Assembly (NCBI GenBank): GCA_005223375.1
Contig: RXOD01006274.1
Location: 1-10,802, forward strand
Direction: 5' to 3'
From: Amoebophrya sp. AT5.2
Lineage: Eukaryota > Sar > Dinophyceae > Syndiniales > Amoebophryaceae
DNA: 10,802 bases
Position 1 is the first letter of the stretch, and each line of letters starts with the position of its first letter. Shown here in pieces: positions 1-5,660 of this stretch. The translations under genes were made by a program, and so were the position numbers. The notes below the pieces were generated by a model. The model saw only the letters and a list, made by a program, of their open reading frames with translations, made no database searches and was not told the origin of the DNA.

Positions 1-23
1 GCTGTCGGTCCGCAGGCCGTCAT
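1..23. repeat. Terminal direct repeat, left copy (circular overlap)
   Basis: These 23 bases are identical to the last 23 bases of the window (10780-10802). A short exact overlap at both contig ends is what an assembler leaves when it closes a circle, so I infer a molecule of about 10,779 bp. The frame leading into the Rep gene stays open across the join, which supports true adjacency. A terminally redundant linear molecule, or one unit of a tandem array, would look the same. Confidence 0.85.
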
Positions 24-117
24 TATCAGAAAAGCGCGGAGGTCGACCCGGATCCGTCCTCGGGGCTGTTTTCCTGTGCTGGCGGTGGGATTTGGATGGT
101 TGGGAGTGGATTTGCAT
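1..117 (-). other. Possible N-terminal extension of Rep across the circle join
   Basis: On the circle, the frame of Rep continues upstream of the 10722 ATG, across the join, to another ATG at 117-115: 58 extra codons without a stop. The encoded stretch is rich in Pro, Ser, Arg and His and looks disordered. The upstream ATG has a weak context (C at +4), while the 10722 ATG is strong, so I keep 10722 as the primary start. The region may therefore be leader, or an alternative longer Rep of 642 aa. Confidence 0.4.
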
Positions 118-176
118 GGGAATAGGGCTTTGGGGAGGCGGTTTCTGGTGGTGGAAAGGTTAGAAATGGATTGGGG

Positions 177-197
177 CAGAACGCCGCAGGCGTTCTG
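177..197. repeat. 9-bp perfect stem with GCA loop
   Basis: CAGAACGCC, loop GCA, then GGCGTTCTG. It lies in the presumed Rep leader/promoter region. A tiny loop on a perfect stem could act in RNA (leader structure) or as a replication element; no nonanucleotide of the TAATATTAC type sits in it. Confidence 0.55.
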
Positions 198-251
198 AGG
201 CTGATGCGCACCTTTTAACTACCACTACAGCAATAACAATTAGATACTGCC

Positions 252-258
252 CTATTTT
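252..258 (-). promoter_or_regulatory. TATA-like box upstream of Rep
   Basis: On the minus strand the sequence reads GGAAAATAGGGCAG. It resembles the A/T-rich AAATAG boxes found upstream of other minus-strand genes here (near 5558 and 8291). It lies 135 nt from the upstream Rep ATG and about 310 nt from the 10722 ATG on the circle. Weak as a single site; the recurrence is the main argument. Confidence 0.3.
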
Positions 259-314
259 CCATCAGAATTATAAGTTTTAAGTACAGTAATTGCAATGTAA
301 TTTTCAACTTGAAC

Positions 315-584
315 TTAAGAAACAGCGGCGACTTGCGTCGCCTTTGCTTCATCAGTTATCGGTTGATTTAGTGTAGAATTTCTATGCCAAATTACAAGCA
401 ACCATCTTGAACTCGGTCTGACAATTAGAAAATCGGTACTAGAAACGCACCTAAATTCATTCTTGTCGACCTGTTTGTTTGAACTTTTATTTGGGAATCT
501 GCCCTCAATGAGACCATCTTCGGGCAGAGTTTTGATTCTCGACTGTGGCCTTTCGGTCTGTTGTTTCACTTTTGTTTCGATCAT
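315..584 (-). CDS. Small hypothetical ORF, 89 aa
   Basis: I do not recognise this protein. The frame has a real ATG (MIETKVKQQTERPQSR...) and a TAA stop. It is hydrophilic and basic in its first half, with a short hydrophobic patch (SSRWLLVIWHR) near residues 58-68, and no clear signal peptide or domain. Third-position GC is lower than in the confident genes, and the surrounding DNA is AT-rich. An AATAAA lies inside the frame near 485-490 on the same strand, which could be the polyadenylation signal of the acidic ORF upstream (904-1110), arguing that this stretch is 3' untranslated sequence. It could also be a last exon of an unresolved spliced gene. Confidence 0.25.
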   Translation of the reverse strand: MIETKVKQQTERPQSRIKTLPEDGLIEGRFPNKSSNKQVDKNEFRCVSSTDFLIVRPSSRWLLVIWHRNSTLNQPITDEAKATQVAAVS

Positions 585-668
585 CGGGATGAGAGATTAA
601 TAAAAACGGGACTATGACTTGAGAAACAGCACTAGAATTCATCTATTTGCGCACTGAGTTTCACATCA

Positions 669-926
669 CTATTCGCGAGAGTGACCATTGAGAAAACCGA
701 GGACAATCGCGCTTACAGCGCCTGACACTGAATGGACAATCTTTGCTTTTTGTGATACGGCCACATCCTTCGGGATGTGGCTCAAGTTTACCCCAACAAT
801 CTTTAGCAGGAAGGAAAGGAACGAGCGGTAAGTGCTGTTCGCCCGTGAAAAGTAAGTCTTCTTCGTGGTTTCTGGGCCCTTTTGGTGTGGAAATCGGTGT
901 AGATTAGCTTCTTTTCCAATAGTCAT
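669..926 (-). CDS. Small hypothetical ORF, 85 aa, overlapping the acidic ORF
   Basis: Unrecognised. Its ATG lies inside the last codons of the 904-1110 ORF in another frame, so the two overlap by 23 nt. The protein has two mildly hydrophobic stretches (SFLSFLLKIVGV and SGAVSAIVLGFL) and no motif. A stable hairpin (760-781) lies inside it. It could be a shadow frame in a 3' untranslated region. I list it because overlapping small ORFs are common in compact circular elements. Confidence 0.18.
   Translation of the reverse strand: MTIGKEANLHRFPHQKGPETTKKTYFSRANSTYRSFLSFLLKIVGVNLSHIPKDVAVSQKAKIVHSVSGAVSAIVLGFLNGHSRE
760..781 (+). repeat. Hairpin with C(TTCG)G tetraloop
   Basis: GCCACATCC, loop TTCG, then GGATGTGGC: nine perfect base pairs closed by C-G on a TTCG loop. 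On a plus-strand transcript this is the exceptionally stable cUUCGg tetraloop. On the minus strand the loop is CGAA. It suggests a structured RNA or transcript end on the plus strand, but no plus-strand gene nearby is certain. Confidence 0.6.
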
Positions 927-1110
927 CTTCGTCTTGGTGTTGCGTGTTCAGGACACCAGGCACTTGCGTTTCACCAAATTCGGACTCGTCGACTACGGTA
1001 GCCGTTTCATTTGCCGCTGCAGCGCCGAAGACGAGGTCATCTTCGTCGGCCGCCGGCGCGAGAGCAGATTCACGCGTGGATTTGCGCGCGCGCGGCGCGG
1101 TCCGCGGCAT
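904..1110 (-). CDS. Short acidic protein with a histone H3-tail-like N-terminus (68 aa)
   Basis: Unrecognised as a family. From the first ATG (A at -3) the protein starts MPRTAPRARKSTRES, then turns acidic (ADEDDLVFG, DESEFGE, QDEDDYW) and ends KRS. The start resembles the histone H3 tail: Met-x-Arg-Thr followed by Ala-Arg-Lys-Ser-Thr, the residues around H3 lysine 9. Third codon positions are GC-rich, as in the confident genes, which favours this strand over the Ser/Ala-rich plus-strand reading. Acidic content plus a short basic start would suit a nuclear, chromatin-binding or regulatory peptide, but that is inference. It may be an exon of a longer gene. Confidence 0.45.
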   Translation of the reverse strand: MPRTAPRARKSTRESALAPAADEDDLVFGAAAANETATVVDESEFGETQVPGVLNTQHQDEDDYWKRS

Positions 1111-1120
1111 ATTGTACACG

Positions 1121-1391
1121 GCAGAAATTGAAAAATGTTCAGCAGACGTTATCAAAAGTATTTTCGCAGACAGTGTAAATATTACAGATCAAGATCAAGA
1201 TGGAGTGCATCTAGTCGTTTGCGCAGAAAGTATAATTCGCGCCACTTTATCACGCGCGTCCCACGACGCGGCCAAATCAAAACGAGCGCACGACTCGACA
1301 TGAGACAGAATTCATCGACGCAAACACAATCCTGATCACACCGCGACGATATAGCTTCGGTTCTGTTTTCAAAATCATTCCTGCGCAGTAG
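1121..1391 (+). pseudogene. Plus-strand frame resembling a histone fold, with one +1 frame break
   Basis: Two plus-strand frames meet near 1277-1281, in a run of four A's. The first reads SADVIKSIFADSV and then a 28-residue amphipathic stretch (GVHLVVCAESIIRATLSRAS). The second continues with EFIDANTILITPRRYSF to a TAG at 1389-1391. Short helix, loop, long helix, loop and short helix with a beta-like start is the order of a histone fold (CENP-W, CENP-X, TAF or archaeal histone type). No ATG precedes the fold in frame except at 944, overlapping the acidic minus-strand ORF, so an upstream spliced exon would be needed. It could be a decayed gene, a programmed or sequencing frameshift, or chance. 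Third positions are not GC-rich. Confidence 0.25.
1174..1203. repeat. Nonanucleotide-like AAATATTAC beside AGATCA tandem repeats
   Basis: AAATATTAC at 1177-1185 differs by one base from the TAATATTAC nick-site consensus of many CRESS-DNA replicons. It sits in a small TGTAA/TTACA stem (1174-1186) with a 3-nt loop and is followed by AGATCA, AGATCA, AGATGG. The stem is too short to be a typical origin, and the site falls in the possible plus-strand coding frame, so this is only a candidate. Confidence 0.2.
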
Positions 1392-1542
1392 GTCGCGCCA
1401 TGTTGTGCACAGATGTGTCTGGCGTGCTTCAGGTCTGCAAAATTGTTATGAAGAGAAATCGAGCGACCTGCTGGCGCACGCTACAAAATTAGCTGCTTCG
1501 TGCAAGTAGTGCGACCAAAATTTATCACGAATCGTCGCGCCA
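1237..1542. repeat. Three dispersed TCGCGCCA copies with two TTTATCACG copies
   Basis: TCGCGCCA occurs at 1237-1244, 1393-1400 and 1535-1542, and TTTATCACG at 1246-1254 and 1521-1529, all in the gap between the transposase stop (1580) and the acidic ORF. On the minus strand the third copy reads TTTTTGGCGCGACG, which contains a perfect E2F-type TTTGGCGC. They could be transcription-factor sites or Rep-binding iterons. From 1392 to 1579 I see no coding frame. Confidence 0.35.
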
Positions 1543-1579
1543 AAAATGAATCACCAACTGATTTGAGAAAGGTGGATTT

Positions 1580-4092
1580 CTAACGATCTGTAGCTCGTTG
1601 CGCCTCCTTCAGCGCCTGTCGCCACTCTGCCAGCGACTGCGCCTTTTTCTGCTTACGCAGCATCCCGTAAAAGGCGCGGCTTGCCTCCTCATCGATCGAG
1701 TCCTCGTGCTGGGCGTCCGCAGTCGCATTGCCCTTCGCCAGCTCCCACGGAGCTTTGAAACTCCTGCGAAAAGCGCGGGCGCGGTCCATGACTTCCTTCG
1801 GTTTCAGCTTGGCCTTGCCCTTGCGCACGCCCCCGCACAACTTCCGCGCCATGTGGATGCAGAAGTTGAGCAGCGCTTTTTCCCTGCGATCGCGCGTGGG
1901 CTTCAGTGCCAGTTGCTTGGGAACACCTGGCGTGACGATGAGTTGAAAACTCAGGAGACGATGAGATTCAATTCGAGAGCTGCAGTTGCGTCCACAAAAA
2001 AAATATAGAGTTTTCATATGCGACACAGGAATGGGAACAAAAAAGTACTTGACTTCGTGGCGGCCGCGTCGTCCAAAGTCTCGCCAGGCTGCTCGGGCTC
2101 AGCGGCGAGAAATGCATCCAGCTCACCGCCATCGCTCTCGCCCTCGTCCGTACTATCGTCGAGACCATATTTCGCGCGGATCATCCTGGCGCTCTTGTTG
2201 CGAAGGCACCACATCCTCTCCACACGCTCAGCTCTTATGTAGGTGCTGAGCACGTCGCCGGCGTTCTGATCTCTCAAGAAATCGCGCAGCCTATCATGTA
2301 AATGGTGCCCCCCTCCGTCGCGGTGGTCGCTATAGCCGCACATATACCACTGCGGCGGTTCGCTGTACTGCCAGGAGTAATCCAGGCAGATGTTATGCAT
2401 ACCTACCAGCCTGGCCGCGTATTCTTGCCATGGACTCAACCCAGTACCCACCACCCGTTTAGACAGCTCACGCGTGACTGCCGCTTTTACGCTACGGAAC
2501 AGTCCTCCCACATCGGGAGGACTGATGTACGCTGTCGTTTCCGGTGGCACTATAAATAGGTAGAGGTTATCGTCGAGAAGATCCCCACTGCGGCCTATGG
2601 CCGTGTGGCTGCTCGCCGAATCCATCATGAAGATGCCGAAGTGCTTCGCACGGACCTCTGGCGCCAGCGTCGCTTGGTGGTCTCGCCACCTGCGAATCAC
2701 CGACTGCTGCAGGTGCGCCGCCAGGGAGAACTGGTCGATGGACCCAAAAATTGCGCGCGGCAAGACCTGCGTGATTACCTGTGAAAATGTGTAGTGGATC
2801 ACAGGCGCGGTGGGCGGCAAAAAATTAAAGAGTTCAGCGTGCATTCTGAGCAGCATTTTCTAAAGAAGTAAGAAAATCAAAATTCTAATATTCTTATCAA
2901 TGCCCTGCCAGAAAACACAGAAGATACAGATATCGCCCGGGAGAATATTTTGAGCTCAATCGAGCTCATTAAGCGTCACGCTAGCGCGCTAAATTTCGCT
3001 TGCGTGCCCGCCTACCCGATCACGCAATTTTTCCCCTTCGCGAAGCGGAACAATTCCACGATTTTCCGCTGCCGCGAGAGGGAAAAATTGCGGTCAAAAT
3101 GTGGACTCCTACAAGGGTGGGAACATGGTTACGACTCCAGCCGCCCATGGTACCATGGGCGGCTGGAGTAGATACTGCTTCACAACTCTACAAGCAAAAC
3201 GCGGTCTTTTTGCGGTCATGAACCTCCATTTTGTGATCTGAAGATCACAAAAAGGATGGTCCATGACCGCTTCCCGAGACGACGCTTTGCAGCCGTCGCT
3301 GCAGCCCCCGAGACCACGCATTGCAGCCGTCGCTGCAGCCCCCGGAAAGCACTACTTCTGCAAACCAAAACCTAAGTAGAACACAGTTCTTAAACTAAAA
3401 AAAGTACCTCCTGGCGCACTTGCGGCACGTTATGAACGCATATGAGAGGCTCAAACGCACCCAGTCCTCTATTACTGCAGATAGTCAGTCCAGCTGAGGC
3501 TTCCAATGGAAGCCATTCAACTGGAAAATTGCGCCGCGCCGTCGAGCTAGCAGTTCAGCCCGACGACCGCTTCGTCCACGATTGCATACTTTGGCGCGGT
3601 CCTGCGGAAGTTTGTCTCGTCGTAGGCCATCAGAGTGTAGGTGACCGCGTCCGGGTCACCTACCACTACTTCTTCTATCCTCTCCAGAAGATCGCAAAAA
3701 ACCTGCCATCCGAATTGTATTTCATCCACTATGCCGTGCCCGTTCCGCCTGCTGCGGAACTTCGCCTGCGTCCGAACCCGTCGGAGCCCCCACCGCGATA
3801 AAAACCGCGAAACCCACGCGCTGGCCTCGGCGGATCCCGTCGCGTGTTTTAGGATATAATATTGGGTGGCGCCAGCGTTGCGGAGGCGGTCGATCATCGT
3901 TTCGTAGATGTCGTCCGTATTCAGCGGCCCCGCCGCATTCCGGATCCACACCGCGAGCCCGTGCTCGCACTTTTCGATTATACTGCCCTCAGCATGCGCC
4001 AACCGACGGTTCGCCCCCCGCCGCCGACGCGGCAACTCCCGCACTGGATACCCCCGCAAGTTCACGAACTCCGCCTCCCGGTGCGGCTCCAT
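1580..4092 (-). CDS. Pogo/CENP-B-like DDE transposase, spliced (about 599 aa)
   Basis: Exons 4092-3590, 3546-3408, 2859-2049 and 1926-1580 join in frame to 599 aa. Exon 1 carries a CENP-B/Tc5-type DNA-binding helix-turn-helix (residues about 38-104: EHGLAVWIR... WVSRFLSRWGLRR) and the first catalytic Asp in LMAYDETNF (D158). Exon 3 carries the second Asp in FGIFMMDSASSHT and the third in VPPETTAYISPPDVGGLF. This is the pattern of DDE_1 endonucleases (pogo/Tigger/Jerky, Tc1-mariner superfamily), with Asp as the third residue. It should bind and cut DNA in the nucleus. The basic C-terminal exon is unassigned. The start at 4092 has A at -3 and G at +4. The join between exons 1 and 2 is uncertain (tiny intron or frameshift). 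All three acidic residues are present, so the catalytic core looks intact. I see no flanking terminal inverted repeats with TA duplications, so it may not be a self-contained transposon. The gene lies 124 nt after the 331-aa ORF on the same strand. Confidence 0.75.
1927..2048 (-). other. Transposase last intron (122 nt, phase 1)
   Basis: Donor A|GTACTTTTTTG and acceptor CGTCACGCCAG|GT. One base before and two after make a Ser codon, then VPKQLALKPTRD continues to the stop. The donor hexamer GTACTT is shared with the 548-nt intron and Rep intron 2. Unspliced, exon 3 would end in a TAG soon after. Confidence 0.7.
3023..3092. repeat. Inverted repeat with 13-bp perfect outer arms
   Basis: CGCAATTTTTCCC (3023-3035) pairs perfectly with GGGAAAAATTGCG (3080-3092). 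The inner part (TTCGCGAAGCGGAA against TTCCGCTGCCGCGAGA) pairs imperfectly, so the whole can form a long hairpin. It lies in the 548-nt intron. Confidence 0.75.
3134..3169. repeat. 36-nt perfect palindrome without a loop
   Basis: The 36 bases centred on GGTACC (between 3151 and 3152) equal their own reverse complement. Each arm is ACTCCAGCCGCCCATGGT, 18 nt. It is the longest perfect palindrome I found in the window. It can extrude as a cruciform, or fold as a tight hairpin in RNA or single-stranded DNA. Confidence 0.92.
3212..3270. repeat. Long imperfect hairpin flanked by GCGGTCATG arms
   Basis: Outer arms GCGGTCATG / CATGACCGC are perfect, as are the inner arms TTTTGTGATC / GATCACAAAA around a TGAA loop. 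The middle has a few mismatches and one bulge. About 27 nt per arm. GCGGTC also occurs as direct copies at 3090-3095 and 3201-3206, giving an iteron-like array beside the hairpins. Confidence 0.8.
3287..3344. repeat. Tandem direct repeat, two 24-bp copies, 34-bp period
   Basis: TTGCAGCCGTCGCTGCAG followed by CCCCCG occurs at 3287-3310 and 3321-3344, identical, separated by 10 bp. Each copy contains a CTGCAG centre. It belongs to the structured block in the intron. Confidence 0.85.
3547..3589 (-). other. Putative 43-nt mini-intron or frameshift in the transposase gene
   Basis: The first frame ends in TAG (3549-3547) shortly after the catalytic YDET motif, and the family-like sequence resumes in another frame (GLTICSNRGLGAFEPLICVHN). 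Removing GTATGC...GCTAG (3589-3547, phase 2) restores the frame exactly. At 43 nt it is half the length of the other introns, so a real or sequencing frameshift in this interval is an equal alternative. Confidence 0.4.
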
Positions 4093-4141
4093 TCTCAGCA
4101 CCGAAAAAACCGCCCCTCAAAGCTCTTTTTGAAAACTGCAA

Positions 4142-4170
4142 AGTTCTCCCCTCGCTTCGCTGGGAGAATT
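4142..4170. repeat. Hairpin between the acidic gene and the transposase start
   Basis: TTCTCCC (4144-4150) pairs with GGGAGAA (4162-4168), with one wobble and one A-T pair below. It lies in the 124-nt gap between the two genes, in the leader of the transposase or the tail of the gene upstream. I see no clear TATA box here, so the two genes may share a transcript. Confidence 0.4.
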
Positions 4171-4216
4171 GTTCGTCAAAATCAAAAACGAATTTTGTAG
4201 AAGAGGTGTTCGCCGC

Positions 4217-5212
4217 TCAGATGTCGTCGGGATCGACCTCCGCCGACGCCTCCGCCTCCTGCTTTACTTGCACGGACCCTGCAGCAAGCTGAGAACTACC
4301 ACTAGCTCCCCCGACGGCAGCAGTCGCTTCACCGATATTGTTGTCTGAAACGGTTCCCGGCCCCAAAGAATTTCCGGCAGGACCACCTGAAGCAGACGCT
4401 CCTGCTCCGCTCAGAACTTCCGCTTCGTCGTCTTCCGAGGGCGTACGAAAAAGCCCGTCCAACTCGTCGTCGGACGCCAGGTCCTCCTCCGCCAGGAGAT
4501 CGTCCTCTTCCTCCAAAAGCAGATCCTCGTCCCCGTAGAGGTCTAAGTCGTTCAGGTCGAGACGGCCGCCGCCTTGCTCAGGTCGGGCAGAGGACGAACT
4601 CGGCCCACCAGTCGAGGTGGAAGCGACGGACCCTTGGAAGACGACGTTCCCGCGACTTAGAAGCGGCGGCGACGAGGGCTTCTTGCCAGTGTACGGAGCC
4701 TTCGGATGCTCGCGAGGTTCACGAACGCGCGATCGTTCGCGCTCGCGGCGCTGGTGCAGGTCCCGCACCCGGCGCTCCTGCGATTCCGCCTGTGCAAGCA
4801 GTCGCTGCTGCCGCTGTGAAAGTCCACCAACACTCGGCTCTCCAACCCTGTCGCGCGGTCCCCCTGAACCTGCAGAAGCAGATGTTTGCTGGACCGCAAC
4901 CTGGGCACTAGACTGTGCCGCGCCGCTAGCACCAGCAGAAGATGCGCTCGTAGCTGCCTGCGAACGACCGGCGCCGGATCTCGCAGGCGGAGCAATCGGC
5001 GCGTTGGGACCCGAGAAGCGCCGAGCCTCAGCCCGAGCAATTTCAGCGCGTTCGGCGCGCGTACGAGTTTTCACTGCTACTTGAGCTTCTTGGGTGTAGC
5101 TTTCTATCATAGATCGAAGAAGTCTCAGTTCTCGTTGTAACGCTAATTTTTGCGACCTAAAGCCTTCGAGCTTTTCCTTCAAGGACTTCGAGTCGTCCTC
5201 TCCATTACCCAT
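4217..5212 (-). CDS. Coiled-coil / low-complexity / acidic-tail protein (331 aa), regulator-like orphan
   Basis: Unrecognised by family. The start MGNGEDDSK at 5212 has A at -3 and G at +4; the frame is open further upstream, but that stretch is repetitive leader. Order: a coiled-coil-like N-terminus with spaced leucines (LKEKLEGFRSQKLALQREL, about 10-35), an Arg/Glu/Ala helix, a Ser/Ala/Gly/Gln low-complexity middle, a basic stretch (RVRDLHQRRERERSRVREP), then a Ser/Gly linker and a strongly acidic, leucine-studded segment (LNDLDLYGDEDLLLEEEDD). Near the C-terminus lies VKQE, matching the SUMO-attachment consensus (hydrophobic-Lys-x-Glu). Acidic-hydrophobic patches of this kind occur in transcription activation domains, so a nuclear regulator is a reasonable guess. 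A phosphoprotein or scaffold role is equally possible. Ends 124 nt before the transposase. Confidence 0.7.
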   Translation of the reverse strand: MGNGEDDSKSLKEKLEGFRSQKLALQRELRLLRSMIESYTQEAQVAVKTRTRAERAEIARAEARRFSGPNAPIAPPARSGAGRSQAATSASSAGASGAAQSSAQVAVQQTSASAGSGGPRDRVGEPSVGGLSQRQQRLLAQAESQERRVRDLHQRRERERSRVREPREHPKAPYTGKKPSSPPLLSRGNVVFQGSVASTSTGGPSSSSARPEQGGGRLDLNDLDLYGDEDLLLEEEDDLLAEEDLASDDELDGLFRTPSEDDEAEVLSGAGASASGGPAGNSLGPGTVSDNNIGEATAAVGGASGSSQLAAGSVQVKQEAEASAEVDPDDI

Positions 5213-5231
5213 GATCGACGATGGCACAGAA

Positions 5232-5320
5232 CTATAAACGAATTTTACTTCAGTATTAGATTTAGACCGCGGGGAAGCAATCCTGTCGCGATGAATCTGT
5301 CGAAAAAAAAAAAGGGTTAC
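5232..5320 (-). other. Candidate leader intron of the 331-aa gene (89 nt)
   Basis: Minus-strand donor CA|GTAACCC followed by a long T-run, and acceptor TTTATAG| at 5232, 19 nt before the ATG. Size and T-run placement match the coding introns. No coding frame checks it, so support is weak. Confidence 0.35.
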
Positions 5321-5360
5321 TGAGTACGCCGCCACGATCTTGAGCGACCATATTTGTCCT

Positions 5361-5472
5361 CCAGAGACGAAAACCGACGACGACGATAAACGTATTTCAC
5401 ACGTACTGCACACAGAGTCGTCCACCAGAGACGAAATCCGACGACGACGATAAACGTATTTCACACGTACTG
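5361..5472. repeat. Direct repeat, two 48-bp copies, 64-bp period
   Basis: Copies at 5361-5408 and 5425-5472 differ by one base (aaaacc versus aaatcc). Each contains CGACGACGACGATAAACG and TTTCACACGTACTG. A partial third copy (TACTGCACAGAGAGTCG) follows. They lie in the leader of the 331-aa gene and make the N-terminal open frame there look artificial. They may bind a regulator, or simply reflect recent duplication. Confidence 0.9.
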
Positions 5473-5555
5473 TTAAGTACTGCACAGAGAGTCGCGAAAC
5501 GAAAGCGCAGGAGCGAGCCAAGCACACGACCGAATCAAAGCCATTACGTGGACCG

Positions 5556-5568
5556 ATCTATTTAAATT
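5556..5568 (-). promoter_or_regulatory. TATA-like box for the 331-aa gene
   Basis: The minus strand reads TGCAAATTTAAATAGATCGG. TTTAAATAG resembles the box before the 8227 gene (CAATAAATAG), and the preceding GCAAAT also occurs near 6187 and near 113. It lies about 345 nt before the ATG, implying a long leader that contains the repeat and a candidate intron. Confidence 0.45.
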
Positions 5569-5636
5569 TGCAGAACACGACATTCGCGTCTCGAATATTG
5601 CCACGGTTCTTCACTTTTTCACAGGGTCACAGAAGC

Positions 5637-5660
5637 AAAAAAAAAATTGTTATCCACTAC
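5637..5660 (-). other. Donor-like block matching Rep intron 1
   Basis: GTAGTG, six variable bases, then AA and a run of ten T's. Rep intron 1 begins GTAGTG, six bases, AA and nine T's. The block overlaps the stop of the 159-aa ORF. Possible acceptors lie 40-60 nt downstream (GAAAAAG or TGAAG) and would add a short C-terminal exon; I cannot choose between them. Confidence 0.45.

Larger units (their letters stand above)
2860..3407 (-). other. Large transposase intron (548 nt, phase 0), hairpin-rich
   Basis: Donor GAG|GTACTTTTTTTAG and acceptor TTTTCTTACTTCTTTAG|AAA, with a strong pyrimidine tract. Both sides are phase 0, so the frame runs from PQVRQE into KMLLRMHAEL. It is four to six times longer than the other introns and contains three inverted repeats and a tandem repeat (listed separately). 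No protein gene is supported inside. Confidence 0.7.

Noticed and set aside
829..857. Two plus-strand GTAAGT donor sites as evidence of a plus-strand spliced gene
   Set aside because: The upstream exon starting at the ATG at 775 encodes only 18 residues, and no downstream acceptor in the histone-like frame matches its phase.
2950..3321. Overlapping open frames on both strands containing LQPPMVPWAAGV
   Set aside because: The same peptide appears on both strands because the 36-nt palindrome reads identically each way. The frames are by-products of the intron's repeats.
4617..5084. 155-aa plus-strand frame opposite the acidic gene
   Set aside because: Arg/Ser/Cys-rich composition typical of the antisense of a GC-rich coding region; no motif.
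5213..5527. N-terminal extension of the 331-aa protein by about 105 codons
   Set aside because: It has no ATG start (the first in-frame candidate is GTG), consists largely of the translated 64-bp repeat, and lies in the leader after a TATA-like box. The MGNGEDD start has a strong context.
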